A stretch of DNA of 64,000 bases. It comes from VXNE01 sp963664635 (GTDB taxonomy: Bacteria; Pseudomonadota; Gammaproteobacteria; Pseudomonadales; Azotimanducaceae). The translations under genes were made by a program, and so were the position numbers. Shown piece after piece: positions 16,569 through 24,530 of this stretch. The stretch's first letter is position 1. Each line of letters starts with the position of its first letter. The notes beneath the pieces were generated by a model. The model saw nothing but the letters and a program-made list of their open reading frames with translations. It was not told the DNA's origin and did no database searches. The DNA lies in assembly GCA_963664635.1 (NCBI GenBank), contig OY761542.1, positions 4,712,001-4,776,000 of the forward strand, written 5' to 3'.

Positions 16569-17696
16569 ATGGGACCGCTGAACGGACTCCGCGTGATCGA
16601 GCTGGCCGGGATCGGGCCCGGGCCTTTCTGCGGGATGATGCTCTCGGACATGGGTGCCGAGGTCATCCGCATCGACCGGGTGAGCAACGCCACCGCCCCG
16701 CCCCGGGATGTGCTGGCGCGCAACCGCCGCTCCATCGCCGTCGACCTCAAGCAGCCCGAGGGCGTGGAACTCGTGCTGAAGCTCTGCGAGACCGCAGACG
16801 GGCTCTTCGAGGGGTTCCGGCCCGGGGTGACCGAGCGACTTGGGCTCGGGCCCGAGGACTGCATGGCGCGCAACGAGCGGCTCGTGTACGGGCGCATGAC
16901 CGGCTGGGGTCAGGAAGGCCCTCTCGCCCACGCCGCCGGCCACGACATCAACTACATCGGCCTGGCGGGGGCCCTGCACGCCATCGGCGAGGAAGGCCAG
17001 AAGCCCGTGCCGCCGCTCAACCTGATCGGCGACTTCGGCGGGGGCGGCATGCTGCTCGCGTTCGGCCTGGTCTGCGGCATGCTCGAAGCGCAGCGCTCGG
17101 GCAAGGGCCAGGTGATCGACGCGGCCATGGTGGACGGCGCCGCCACCCTCATGGCGATGTTCTTCTCCATGGGCGACCGGTTCAGCGACCGCCGGGGCAC
17201 GAACCTGCTCGACACGGGCTCGCACTTCTACAACACCTACGAGACGAAGGACGGCGAACACGTCTGCATCGGCTCCATCGAGCCGCAGTTCTACGAGCTG
17301 CTGGTCGAGAAGGCGGGCGTCGATCCGAACCGCTTCGGGCCCCAGATGGACACCGGCCAGTGGGGCGACTTCAAGGACGAACTGGTGGAGGTCTTCAAGA
17401 CGCGCACGCGCGACGAATGGTGCGAGATCATGGAAGGCAGCGACGTGTGCTTCGCCCCGGTGCTGTCCATCTTCGAAGCACCCGATCACCCCCACAACAA
17501 GCACCGCGACACGTTCGTGGACGTCGAGGGCATCGTGCAGCCAGCCCCCTCGCCCCGTTTCAGCCGCACGGTGCCGAAGATTTCGCATGGCGCCCGCATT
17601 CCCGGAGAGGACTCGGGCGCCATCCTCGCCGATGCCGGCTTCAGCCAGGAGGACATCGAGACGCTGCGGGAGAAGAGCGTCATCCCCGCGGCCTGA
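16569..17696 (+). CDS. CaiB/BaiF family CoA-transferase (alpha-methylacyl-CoA racemase-like)
   Basis: A 375-residue class III CoA-transferase-fold enzyme. The ATG at 16569 follows a GGGGGAGGA site. The N-terminus (MGPLNGLRVIELAGIGPGPF) and MLSDMGAEVIRIDR are family signatures. NRRSIAVDLKQPEG and GRMTGWGQEGPLA follow, and HDINYIGLAGALHAIG holds the His-Asp region used by alpha-methylacyl-CoA racemase. EAQRSGKGQVIDAAMVDGAA completes the pattern. The close match to the racemase branch suggests epimerisation of 2-methyl branched acyl-CoA, but CoA transfer cannot be excluded. It lies upstream of a CoA ligase gene, consistent with acyl-CoA metabolism. Confidence 0.88.
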   Translation: MGPLNGLRVIELAGIGPGPFCGMMLSDMGAEVIRIDRVSNATAPPRDVLARNRRSIAVDLKQPEGVELVLKLCETADGLFEGFRPGVTERLGLGPEDCMARNERLVYGRMTGWGQEGPLAHAAGHDINYIGLAGALHAIGEEGQKPVPPLNLIGDFGGGGMLLAFGLVCGMLEAQRSGKGQVIDAAMVDGAATLMAMFFSMGDRFSDRRGTNLLDTGSHFYNTYETKDGEHVCIGSIEPQFYELLVEKAGVDPNRFGPQMDTGQWGDFKDELVEVFKTRTRDEWCEIMEGSDVCFAPVLSIFEAPDHPHNKHRDTFVDVEGIVQPAPSPRFSRTVPKISHGARIPGEDSGAILADAGFSQEDIETLREKSVIPAA

Positions 17697-17815
17697 ACAG
17701 CGCCCGCGGCATGACAAAAGTGCCCGGGGGTCGCTCGCCGCGCCCGGGCCAGAACAAGACGACCGCGGCCGGCCGGGAAGGAGGCCGCCGCGGACGGCGA
17801 GAGAGGGATTGCGCC

Positions 17816-18403
17816 ATGAGCGTGGAGTATCTGGATACGCCCGGGTTCCACGGCTTCCGGGTGCGCCGACAGATCGACAACAAGACCTACCAGGAGTACT
17901 TCTCCCTGAAGGAAGGCGGTCGGCGGATGCGGGGAGCCGCGCGGGCCAGGGTGCGGCAGGCGGCCGAGGACCGCGATGCGGAACTCGCCTCGTCCCAGCG
18001 CAATGCGCGGGTGCGCGCTGCGCGCGAAGTGCATTTTGACGACCGGGGCCGCGTGCGCGGCATCCTCTACCGTCGGAAGAAGGAGAAGAACGGCCGCACC
18101 ACGCCGCTCTTCCAGATCGGCATTCACTCGACGCGCGAGGACCGGCTCGTCAACACCACCGTCTCCATCTGGTCTCACGGCCTCGACGAGGCCTGGCGAC
18201 GCGCCATCGACTTCTATGCACGTCACAAGGAGATTCCCAGGCACTCCACGGCCTATCGCCGGCTGCTCGCGGGGCAACCGGACTACCCGGAACTCGCGGA
18301 GCGCTACGGACCGTTGCGTTCGCGCCGGCCGTCGGCGCCCGCCGTGAATCACGCCATCCCACGCCCACCGCGGCGCGCTGGCGCCAAGCCGTCGGCACGG
18401 TGA
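17816..18403 (+). CDS. Hypothetical basic protein with two AP2/arm-domain-like segments
   Basis: 195 residues, start ATG 17816 (the upstream open frame is a shadow of the CaiB gene). It is rich in Arg and Lys. Two segments look related to each other: residues about 10-35 (FHGFRVRRQIDNKTYQEYF) and about 82-130 (RGILYRRKKEKNGRTTPLF followed by a tail ending DEAWRRAIDFYARHKEI). This beta-strand then helix layout resembles AP2-type or integrase arm DNA-binding domains, an inference from pattern only. Its stop overlaps the GTG start of the propionyl-CoA synthetase gene (GTGA), so the two are probably translated together. Confidence 0.6.
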   Translation: MSVEYLDTPGFHGFRVRRQIDNKTYQEYFSLKEGGRRMRGAARARVRQAAEDRDAELASSQRNARVRAAREVHFDDRGRVRGILYRRKKEKNGRTTPLFQIGIHSTREDRLVNTTVSIWSHGLDEAWRRAIDFYARHKEIPRHSTAYRRLLAGQPDYPELAERYGPLRSRRPSAPAVNHAIPRPPRRAGAKPSAR

Positions 18404-20301
18404 ACCGCTACGCCGAGGCGTACCGGCACTCGCTCGACGCGCCGGAGGATTTCTGGCGCGAGCAGGCGCGGGACATCGACTGGTTCGAGTTCCCGACCAC
18501 CATCCTGGACCGCGACGACAACGGCGCGTGGCGCTGGTTCCGCGGGGGCAAACTCAACACCGCCTGGCTGGCCCTCGACCGTCATGTCGCGGCGGGGCGC
18601 GGCGACGCCGTGGCCCTGATCCACGACTCCCCCGCCACCGGCCTGGTCCGGAAATTCACGTACGCCGAACTGACGCGGCGCGTGGCCCGCACCGCCGGCG
18701 GGCTCGCGCGCCTCGGCGTGACGCAGGGCGACCGGGTCGTCATCTACATGCCCATGGTGCCGGAAGCGGTCATCGCGATGCTCGCGTGCGCCCGGATCGG
18801 AGCCGTGCATTCGGTGGTGTTCGGAGGCTTCGCGGCGCGCGAGCTGGCCGCGCGGATCGACGACGCCGAGCCCAGGATCGTGCTCTGTGCGTCGTGCGGC
18901 ATCGAGTTCGAACGCGTCATCCCCTACAAGCCGCTCCTCGACGAAGCCCTCGCGCTCGCCGAACACCGGCCGGACCATTGCGTGATCCTGCAACGACCGC
19001 AGGTCACCGCCGAACTGACCGACGGGCGCGACCTCGAGTGGCGGGACTGGGAAGACGCGAGCGCCCCGGCGGACCCGGTGCCGGTGGACGCCACGGACCC
19101 GCTCTACATCCTCTACACGTCGGGAACGACCGGCAAACCCAAGGGCGTCCTGCGCGACAACGGCGGGCACGCCGTCGCCCTCAACTACACGATGCACGCG
19201 GTCTACGGCGTGGACGCGGGAGACGTCTTCTGGGCGGCGTCGGACGTGGGGTGGGTGGTCGGGCACTCGTACATCGCGTACGCGCCCCTGATCAAGGGCT
19301 GCACGAGCATCCTCTACGAGGGCAAGCCCGTGCGGACACCGGACGCCGGCGCGTTCTGGCGGGTCATCGCCGAACACGGCGTGAAGTCGTTCTTCGTGGC
19401 CCCCACGGCCTTCCGCGCCATCAAGAAGGAAGACCCGGACGCCCGTCTCAAGGACGCCTACGACACGAGTTGCCTCGAGTACCTGTTCGTCGCCGGCGAG
19501 CGCCTCGATCCACCGACCTACCACTGGCTCAGGGACATCCTGCCGGGCATCCCGGTCATCGACCACTGGTGGCAGACCGAGACCGGCTGGGCGATCTGCG
19601 CGAACATGGCGGGCTACGATCTGCACGAGACCCGCGCCGGCAGTCCGAGCTTTCCCGTGCCCGGCTACGACCTGCGCATCCTCGACGACGGGGGCAGCGA
19701 ACTCGGACCCGGCGAGGAGGGCAACGTCGTCGTGGCCGAACCCCTGCCGCCGGGATGCTTCCCCACCGTCTGGGGCGACCACGAGCGTTTCCTCGATGCC
19801 TACTTCCGGGAGTATCCGGGGTACTACCTGACCGGCGACGGGGGCTACCGGGACGCCGACGGCTACGTCTACATCATGGGTCGCGTCGACGATGTGATGA
19901 ACGTGGCCGGGCACCGCTTGTCCACCGGCCAGATGGAGGAAGTCGTCGCCGACCACCCGGCGGTGGCCGAGTGCGCCGTGGTGGGCATCCGGGACGAAGA
20001 GAAAGGCCAGGTGCCCCTCGGACTCCTGTTGCTGAAGGACGGCGTGAACCTCGACCCGACCACGCTCGAGCGGGAACTCGTGCAGATGGTCCGCCAGGGG
20101 GTCGGGCCGTTCGCCAACTTCCGGCGCGCGCTCGTGGTCCCGCGCCTGCCGAAGACGCGCTCCGGCAAGATCCTCCGCCAGGTGCTGCGCCGGATGATCG
20201 ACGGCGATCCGTACGTGACCCCCTCCACGATCGACGATCCCGCAATCCTCTCCGAGATCCAGGAAGTCCTGGTGGCCGCGGGGGTGATGCCCAGGTCGTA
20301 G
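18400..20301 (+). CDS. prpE: Propionyl-CoA synthetase / acyl-CoA ligase
   Basis: A 633-residue AMP-forming acyl-CoA synthetase. The start is GTG at 18400, overlapping the previous stop. Key motifs are the ATP loop YTSGTTGKPKGV, the A5 motif DHWWQTETGW, the hinge YYLTGDGGYRDADGY with GRVDDVMNVAGHRLSTG, and the lysine-containing end KTRSGKILR that is essential for adenylation. The N-terminal NRYAEAYRHSLDAPEDFWREQ and overall length match PrpE rather than acetyl-CoA synthetase. It activates propionate (or a similar short acid) to the CoA ester in the cytoplasm. The stop codon TAG is the start of a GTAGGGG palindrome. Confidence 0.88.
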   Translation: MNRYAEAYRHSLDAPEDFWREQARDIDWFEFPTTILDRDDNGAWRWFRGGKLNTAWLALDRHVAAGRGDAVALIHDSPATGLVRKFTYAELTRRVARTAGGLARLGVTQGDRVVIYMPMVPEAVIAMLACARIGAVHSVVFGGFAARELAARIDDAEPRIVLCASCGIEFERVIPYKPLLDEALALAEHRPDHCVILQRPQVTAELTDGRDLEWRDWEDASAPADPVPVDATDPLYILYTSGTTGKPKGVLRDNGGHAVALNYTMHAVYGVDAGDVFWAASDVGWVVGHSYIAYAPLIKGCTSILYEGKPVRTPDAGAFWRVIAEHGVKSFFVAPTAFRAIKKEDPDARLKDAYDTSCLEYLFVAGERLDPPTYHWLRDILPGIPVIDHWWQTETGWAICANMAGYDLHETRAGSPSFPVPGYDLRILDDGGSELGPGEEGNVVVAEPLPPGCFPTVWGDHERFLDAYFREYPGYYLTGDGGYRDADGYVYIMGRVDDVMNVAGHRLSTGQMEEVVADHPAVAECAVVGIRDEEKGQVPLGLLLLKDGVNLDPTTLERELVQMVRQGVGPFANFRRALVVPRLPKTRSGKILRQVLRRMIDGDPYVTPSTIDDPAILSEIQEVLVAAGVMPRS

Positions 20302-20323
20302 GGGCGACCCTCGTGGTCGCCCG
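20298..20323. repeat. GTAGGGG palindrome after prpE
   Basis: GTAGG head followed by the hairpin GGCGACC-CTCGT-GGTCGCC. The TAG is the prpE stop codon. A further degenerate CG-rich stretch continues to about 20355. Confidence 0.7.
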
Positions 20324-20388
20324 TCCCCGCCCTTCGTGACCGCCCGTCCCCGTAGCCGCCCGCAACCGACCCTCGCACCCCCCGGAGT

Positions 20389-21624
20389 ATGATCCCGCCA
20401 CGGCAACGCTCGGGCGTCAACATGCTGCAGCGATCCTTCGACCATCTCCGCTGGTTCGTCCGGACCCTGGTCCACCAGTTCTTCGAATACCGCTGCATGC
20501 ACAGTGCGTCCGCGCTGACGTTCACGACCCTGCTCGCCCTGGTCCCGGTGATGACCGTGACCTACGTGTTCCTGTCCGCCTTCCCGGAACTGTCCGTGCT
20601 CGGCAAGAGCGTGGAGGCCTTCGTCTTCGACAACTTCGTTCCGGAGGCGGGCGCGGCGGTCGCCCGGCAGCTCTCCGCGTTCTCGGCCGAGGCCGCTCAA
20701 CTCGGCGTGCTGAGCTTCGCCATGGTGCTGGTGACGGCCATCCTGGCCCTGGTCACCATCGAGGAAGTGTTCAACGTCATCTGGCGCGCGCCGGCGCCCC
20801 GGACGGGCGTGCAACGGCTGCTGGTCTACTGGGGCGTGCTGAGTTTCGGGCCGCCGCTCCTGATCGGCGCGCTACTGGCCACTTCCTACCTGTACGCCCT
20901 GCCGCTGGTCACGGACCTGGACACCCTGGGCATACGCGAATTCCTGATCGCGACGCTGCCGACCCTCGCCATCACGGCCACCTTCACGATTCTGTATTTC
21001 GCGGTGCCGAACACGCCCGTGCCCTTCCTGCACGCCCTGCTCGGCGGCGTGCTGACGATGCTGCTGTTCGAGGCGGCCCGCTGGCTGTTCGCGGAGTTCG
21101 TCGTGCAGTCCGTGACCGCGGTGGTCTACGGGACCTTCGCGGCCGTACCGTTCTTCCTGATCTGGCTCTACCTCGTGTGGACCATGATCCTCGCCGGCGC
21201 CGTGTTCGTCCGCACCCTGTCCCTGCCGCCGGAGCGCGCCACGACCCGGCGGGAGCCGCGCGTCCTGCAATGCGCACGCGTGCTGGCGATGCTGAACGAA
21301 GCGCACCGCGACGGGACCTCCGTCAGCCCCGACGCCGTCATCGCGCACGCCGGGCTGAACGCGGAAGATCGCCAGGGCATCTTCGAGGTGCTCGAGCGCG
21401 AGAAGTTCGTGCAACAGACCGACAAGGGCCTGCTGACCCTCGGCCGGAGCCTCGCGACCGTCACGCTGTGGGATCTCTACCGCCAACTGCCGGAGGCCCT
21501 GGACCCGGGCAGCCTGGAGGCGGCTTCCGGCATCGACGCCGTGGTCGAGCGCCTGCGGGCGTTCGCGGAACTCGGCGCCCGGGAACTCGACGTGAGCCTC
21601 GACGGTGTGCTCGCCCGGTCGTAG
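20389..21624 (+). CDS. YihY/BrkB family integral membrane protein
   Basis: A 411-residue inner-membrane protein with about six hydrophobic segments in the first 290 residues, for example FTTLLALVPVMTVTYVFLSA and FAAVPFFLIWLYLVWTMILAG. The pattern HSASALTFTTLLALVPV is typical of the family once misnamed RNase BN. The roughly 130-residue C-terminal tail is soluble and winged-helix-like, as in longer members. Function in the family is not established. The start is uncertain: ATG 20389 or ATG 20422, neither with a well placed ribosome site. The TAG stop begins a palindromic repeat. Confidence 0.82.
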   Translation: MIPPRQRSGVNMLQRSFDHLRWFVRTLVHQFFEYRCMHSASALTFTTLLALVPVMTVTYVFLSAFPELSVLGKSVEAFVFDNFVPEAGAAVARQLSAFSAEAAQLGVLSFAMVLVTAILALVTIEEVFNVIWRAPAPRTGVQRLLVYWGVLSFGPPLLIGALLATSYLYALPLVTDLDTLGIREFLIATLPTLAITATFTILYFAVPNTPVPFLHALLGGVLTMLLFEAARWLFAEFVVQSVTAVVYGTFAAVPFFLIWLYLVWTMILAGAVFVRTLSLPPERATTRREPRVLQCARVLAMLNEAHRDGTSVSPDAVIAHAGLNAEDRQGIFEVLEREKFVQQTDKGLLTLGRSLATVTLWDLYRQLPEALDPGSLEAASGIDAVVERLRAFAELGARELDVSLDGVLARS

Positions 21625-21671
21625 CGCGACCTGGCGGTCGCGTTGGGAGTTTCGCGGTGCGAAACTCCTAC
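21621..21671. repeat. Inverted pair of GTAG palindromes after the BrkB-family gene
   Basis: GTAGCGCGACC-TGGC-GGTCGCG is followed by a second hairpin (GAGTTTCGC-GGT-GCGAAACTC) that ends CCTAC. The first TAG is the BrkB-family stop codon. The same pair of stems recurs at 55284-55350. Confidence 0.7.
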
Positions 21672-21751
21672 GTCGACGCATAAGCTTCGCGCCAGCGCAA
21701 CTTGGACCTGTCCGTCAGGATGGGCTGCGACTGTCAGGTCGCGCAGCCGGG

Positions 21752-22228
21752 ATGGTCGCCGCGCTGGCGTTCCTGCTGGCCGGCTGCTCGTCCGACTCGA
21801 CGCCCCTGGCCGACGGCACGAGTACGAAGTGGTCGCACTGGAACGGCCGCCCCATCGTCATCAACTACTGGGCCGAGTGGTGCGCGCCCTGCCGCCACGA
21901 GATCCCGGAGCTGAACGCGCTGCACCGCGAACGGACCGAGACCGGCGCGGTCGTGCTCGGCGTCAACTACGACGGCATCACCGGGGCGCGACTCGGGGCA
22001 CTCATCGAGCGGATGCAGATCGAGTTCCCCGTACTGGTCGAGGACCCCATGGACCGCTGGGGTTATGCGCGTCCGGGCGTCCTGCCCACGACCATTATCG
22101 TGGCGCGGGACGGGGGCGTCCGCGACATCCTGGTCGGGCCGCAGACGCGGGACAGCATCCTCGCCGCCCTGCGGGGGCCGGCGCGGGAGACGCCTCCTTC
22201 GGATCCGGCCAGCGACGTGTCCGTATAG
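21752..22228 (+). CDS. TlpA-like thioredoxin-fold lipoprotein
   Basis: A 158-residue protein. The open frame extends upstream through a palindromic repeat, so the ATG at 21752 is preferred; it gives a short signal with lipobox LAGC (residue 13 lipidated). The thioredoxin-type active site WCAPC follows INYWAEW near residue 46, with the cis-proline segment GVLPTTIIV later. It probably acts as a periplasmic thiol reductase or thioredoxin-like protein tethered to a membrane, and redox partners are not in the window. The n-region is unusually poor in positive charge, so the start remains somewhat uncertain. Confidence 0.78.
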   Translation: MVAALAFLLAGCSSDSTPLADGTSTKWSHWNGRPIVINYWAEWCAPCRHEIPELNALHRERTETGAVVLGVNYDGITGARLGALIERMQIEFPVLVEDPMDRWGYARPGVLPTTIIVARDGGVRDILVGPQTRDSILAALRGPARETPPSDPASDVSV

Positions 22229-22238
22229 GGAGCGATTC

Positions 22239-23939
22239 TTACAGTACGCCGGAGCCGATGCGCCGCAGCGCGTCCGCCACCGCGACGCGGTCGCTGTCGG
22301 GGTCCTCGCGGCGCCGGAGTTCCACGACCCCGTCCCTGAGTCCCCGCGCGCCCACCGTGACGCGACGCGGGATGCCGATCAGGTCGGCGTCGGCGAACTT
22401 GACCCCGGGGCGTTCGTTCCGGTCGTCCAGCAGCACCTCGAGGCCCGCCGCCAGGCCGGCGTTATGGAGGGCATCCGCGACCTCGCGCACCTCCTCGGAC
22501 CGGCCGTAGTCCAACGCCACGACATGCAGGTCGAACGGCGCCACCGACATCGGCCACACGATGCCGGACGCGTCATGGCACTGTTCCACGATCGCGGCGA
22601 TGAGTCTCGACACGCCCATCCCGTAGCAGCCCATGATGAGGGGGACCTCGCCCCCCGACCCGTCCTGCAGGGCGAGCCGCATCGCGTCCGAGTACTTCGT
22701 GCCGAGCTTGAAGATGTGTCCGACCTCGATGCCGCGCGTGAACCGGAGCACGCCCTGGCCGTCCGGCGAGGGGTCGCCCGGCACGACGTTGCGCAGGTCG
22801 TGAACGTGCGCGGATGCGTCCCGGTCCCAGTTCACCCCGGTGAGGTGAACGTCGTCCTCGTTGGCGCCACAGACGAAGTTGGCCAGGGCGGCCGCAGACT
22901 CGTCCGCGTAGACCGGCAGGGCGAGTCCCGCGGGGCCGATCGAGCCCACCGAACACCCCACGGCCGTTTCGAGCTCGGTGTCGGCGGCGAACGTGACGGG
23001 AGACGCGACGGCCTCCAGCCGGCCCGCCTTGATCTCGTTCAGTTCGTGGTCGCCCCGCAGCACCAGGGCGACCAGCGGCTCCCGCGCGCCCCGCACGACG
23101 AGGGTCTTCACGCACCGCGTCGGCGCCACGCCGAGGAACTCCGACACCTCGGCAATGGTCCGGCGCCCGGGCGTCGCGACGCGGGCGAGCGGCTCGGGTG
23201 CCGTCGTATCCCGCTCCGGCGACAACGCGCGGGCCTTTTCGACGTTCGCCGCGTAGTCGCTGTCCGGACAGTACGCGATGACGTCCTCGCCCGAATCCGC
23301 CAGCACCTGAAACTCGTGGGACTCGCTGTCGCCGATGTTGCCGGCGTCCGCCTCCACCGCGCGAAACGTGAGGCCGATGCGCTCGAGGATCGCCGTGTAG
23401 GCGTCGTGCATGTCCCGGTAGGTCTCCTCGAACGACGCGTCGGTGAGGTGGAACGAATAACCGTCCTTCATCAGGAACTCGCGCGCCCGGAGCAGGCCGA
23501 AGCGCGGCCGGATTTCGTCGCGGAACTTGGTCTGGATCTGGTAGACGTTCAGCGGCACCTGCTGGTAGCTGTCGACGACGCGGCGCACGAGGTCCGTGAC
23601 GACCTCCTCGTGGGTCGGGCTCATCGCGTAGTCGCGCTCGTGCCGGTCCTGCATGCGCAGGAGTTCGGGGCCCATCACTTCCCAGCGACCGCTCTCGCGC
23701 CACAATTCCGCCGGCTGCACTACCGGCATCTGCACCTCCCGCGCGCCGCGCCGCTCGAGTTCTTCGCGGATGATGGCCTCCACCTTCCGCAACACGCGCA
23801 GGCCCAGCGGCAGCCAGGTGTAGAGCCCGCTCGCCAGTTGCCGGATGCACCCCGCGCGCAGGAGCAGCACGTGGCTCGGAATCTCCGCCTCGGCCGGAGT
23901 TTCCTTGAGCGTAGGGATGAGGGTCTCGCTGGCGCGCAT
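22239..23939 (-). CDS. proS: Prolyl-tRNA synthetase
   Basis: A 566-residue class II aminoacyl-tRNA synthetase of the bacterial type, start ATG 23939. Motif 1 region LRAGCIRQLASGLYTWLPLG, motif 2 region FRDEIRPRFGLLRAREFLMKDGYSFH and motif 3 region MGCYGMGVSRLIAAI are all clear. Between motifs 2 and 3 sits the editing (INS) domain, with VKTLVVRG and LRGDHELNEIK. The C-terminal anticodon-binding domain follows (PFDLHVVALDY). It attaches proline to tRNA-Pro and deacylates mischarged Ala-tRNA-Pro. Length is normal. It converges with the TlpA-like gene. Confidence 0.96.
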   Translation of the reverse strand: MRASETLIPTLKETPAEAEIPSHVLLLRAGCIRQLASGLYTWLPLGLRVLRKVEAIIREELERRGAREVQMPVVQPAELWRESGRWEVMGPELLRMQDRHERDYAMSPTHEEVVTDLVRRVVDSYQQVPLNVYQIQTKFRDEIRPRFGLLRAREFLMKDGYSFHLTDASFEETYRDMHDAYTAILERIGLTFRAVEADAGNIGDSESHEFQVLADSGEDVIAYCPDSDYAANVEKARALSPERDTTAPEPLARVATPGRRTIAEVSEFLGVAPTRCVKTLVVRGAREPLVALVLRGDHELNEIKAGRLEAVASPVTFAADTELETAVGCSVGSIGPAGLALPVYADESAAALANFVCGANEDDVHLTGVNWDRDASAHVHDLRNVVPGDPSPDGQGVLRFTRGIEVGHIFKLGTKYSDAMRLALQDGSGGEVPLIMGCYGMGVSRLIAAIVEQCHDASGIVWPMSVAPFDLHVVALDYGRSEEVREVADALHNAGLAAGLEVLLDDRNERPGVKFADADLIGIPRRVTVGARGLRDGVVELRRREDPDSDRVAVADALRRIGSGVL

Positions 23940-24109
23940 GGGCTGTGTGGACCTCGGGCAAAGCGCAAAGGATATACACACCCGGGCTCGGCGTGTGGTC
24001 CAGCGGGTGCCAGCCGGCGCGCTTCGAACCGCCGAGTCAGGCGTGTTTTCGTCCGCCCGATTGATTATCCTTGCGCGCTTCCATCGAAACCGCGCTGGAA
24101 GATCCCAAG

Positions 24110-24463
24110 GTGCCCATCTACGAATACGCGTGCAGGGCCTGCGAGCACGAGTTCGAGACCTTGCAGAAAGTCAGCGAGCCGCCGCTGTCGGACTGTCCGC
24201 GATGCGGCGAGGCCGAGTTGCGCAAGAAGGTGTCCGCGGCCCGGTTCCGCCTGAAGGGCGGCGGCTGGTATGAGACGGACTTCAAGTCGGGCGACAAGAA
24301 GAACCTGGCCGGCGGTGCGGGAGACAAGGACTCCCCGGCGACCAAGGACGCCGCCTCCGATTCGAACGGCGGCAAGGCGTCCTCCGCGGGTTCAGGCGAC
24401 GCCGCGACGCCCAACGGCAAGAAGGCCAAGGCCAGCGAAACCTCATCGGGTTCGTCCGACTAG
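24110..24463 (+). CDS. FmdB-family zinc-ribbon protein
   Basis: 117 residues, GTG start at 24110, chosen because it gives the family N-terminus MPIYEYACRACEHEFE; a GGAAG site lies about 8 bp before. Two CxxC pairs (CRAC and CPRC) would bind zinc. After about residue 60 the protein is a low-complexity Lys/Ser/Gly/Ala tail. The biochemical role of the family is not firmly known. Its place just before aspS is conserved in many gammaproteobacteria. Confidence 0.85.
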   Translation: MPIYEYACRACEHEFETLQKVSEPPLSDCPRCGEAELRKKVSAARFRLKGGGWYETDFKSGDKKNLAGGAGDKDSPATKDAASDSNGGKASSAGSGDAATPNGKKAKASETSSGSSD

Positions 24464-24530
24464 GCGCGTCGCCCGCGGCGACGCGGGCTCGTTGATTCAA
24501 AACTCGGGATCGTCCGGAGGACTTTCAGAC

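Noticed and set aside
18349..20814. An 821-residue minus-strand open frame
   Set aside because: It lies opposite prpE, whose motifs are complete, and extends past it; composition is Gly/Arg/His-rich without domains, typical for antisense frames in high-GC DNA.
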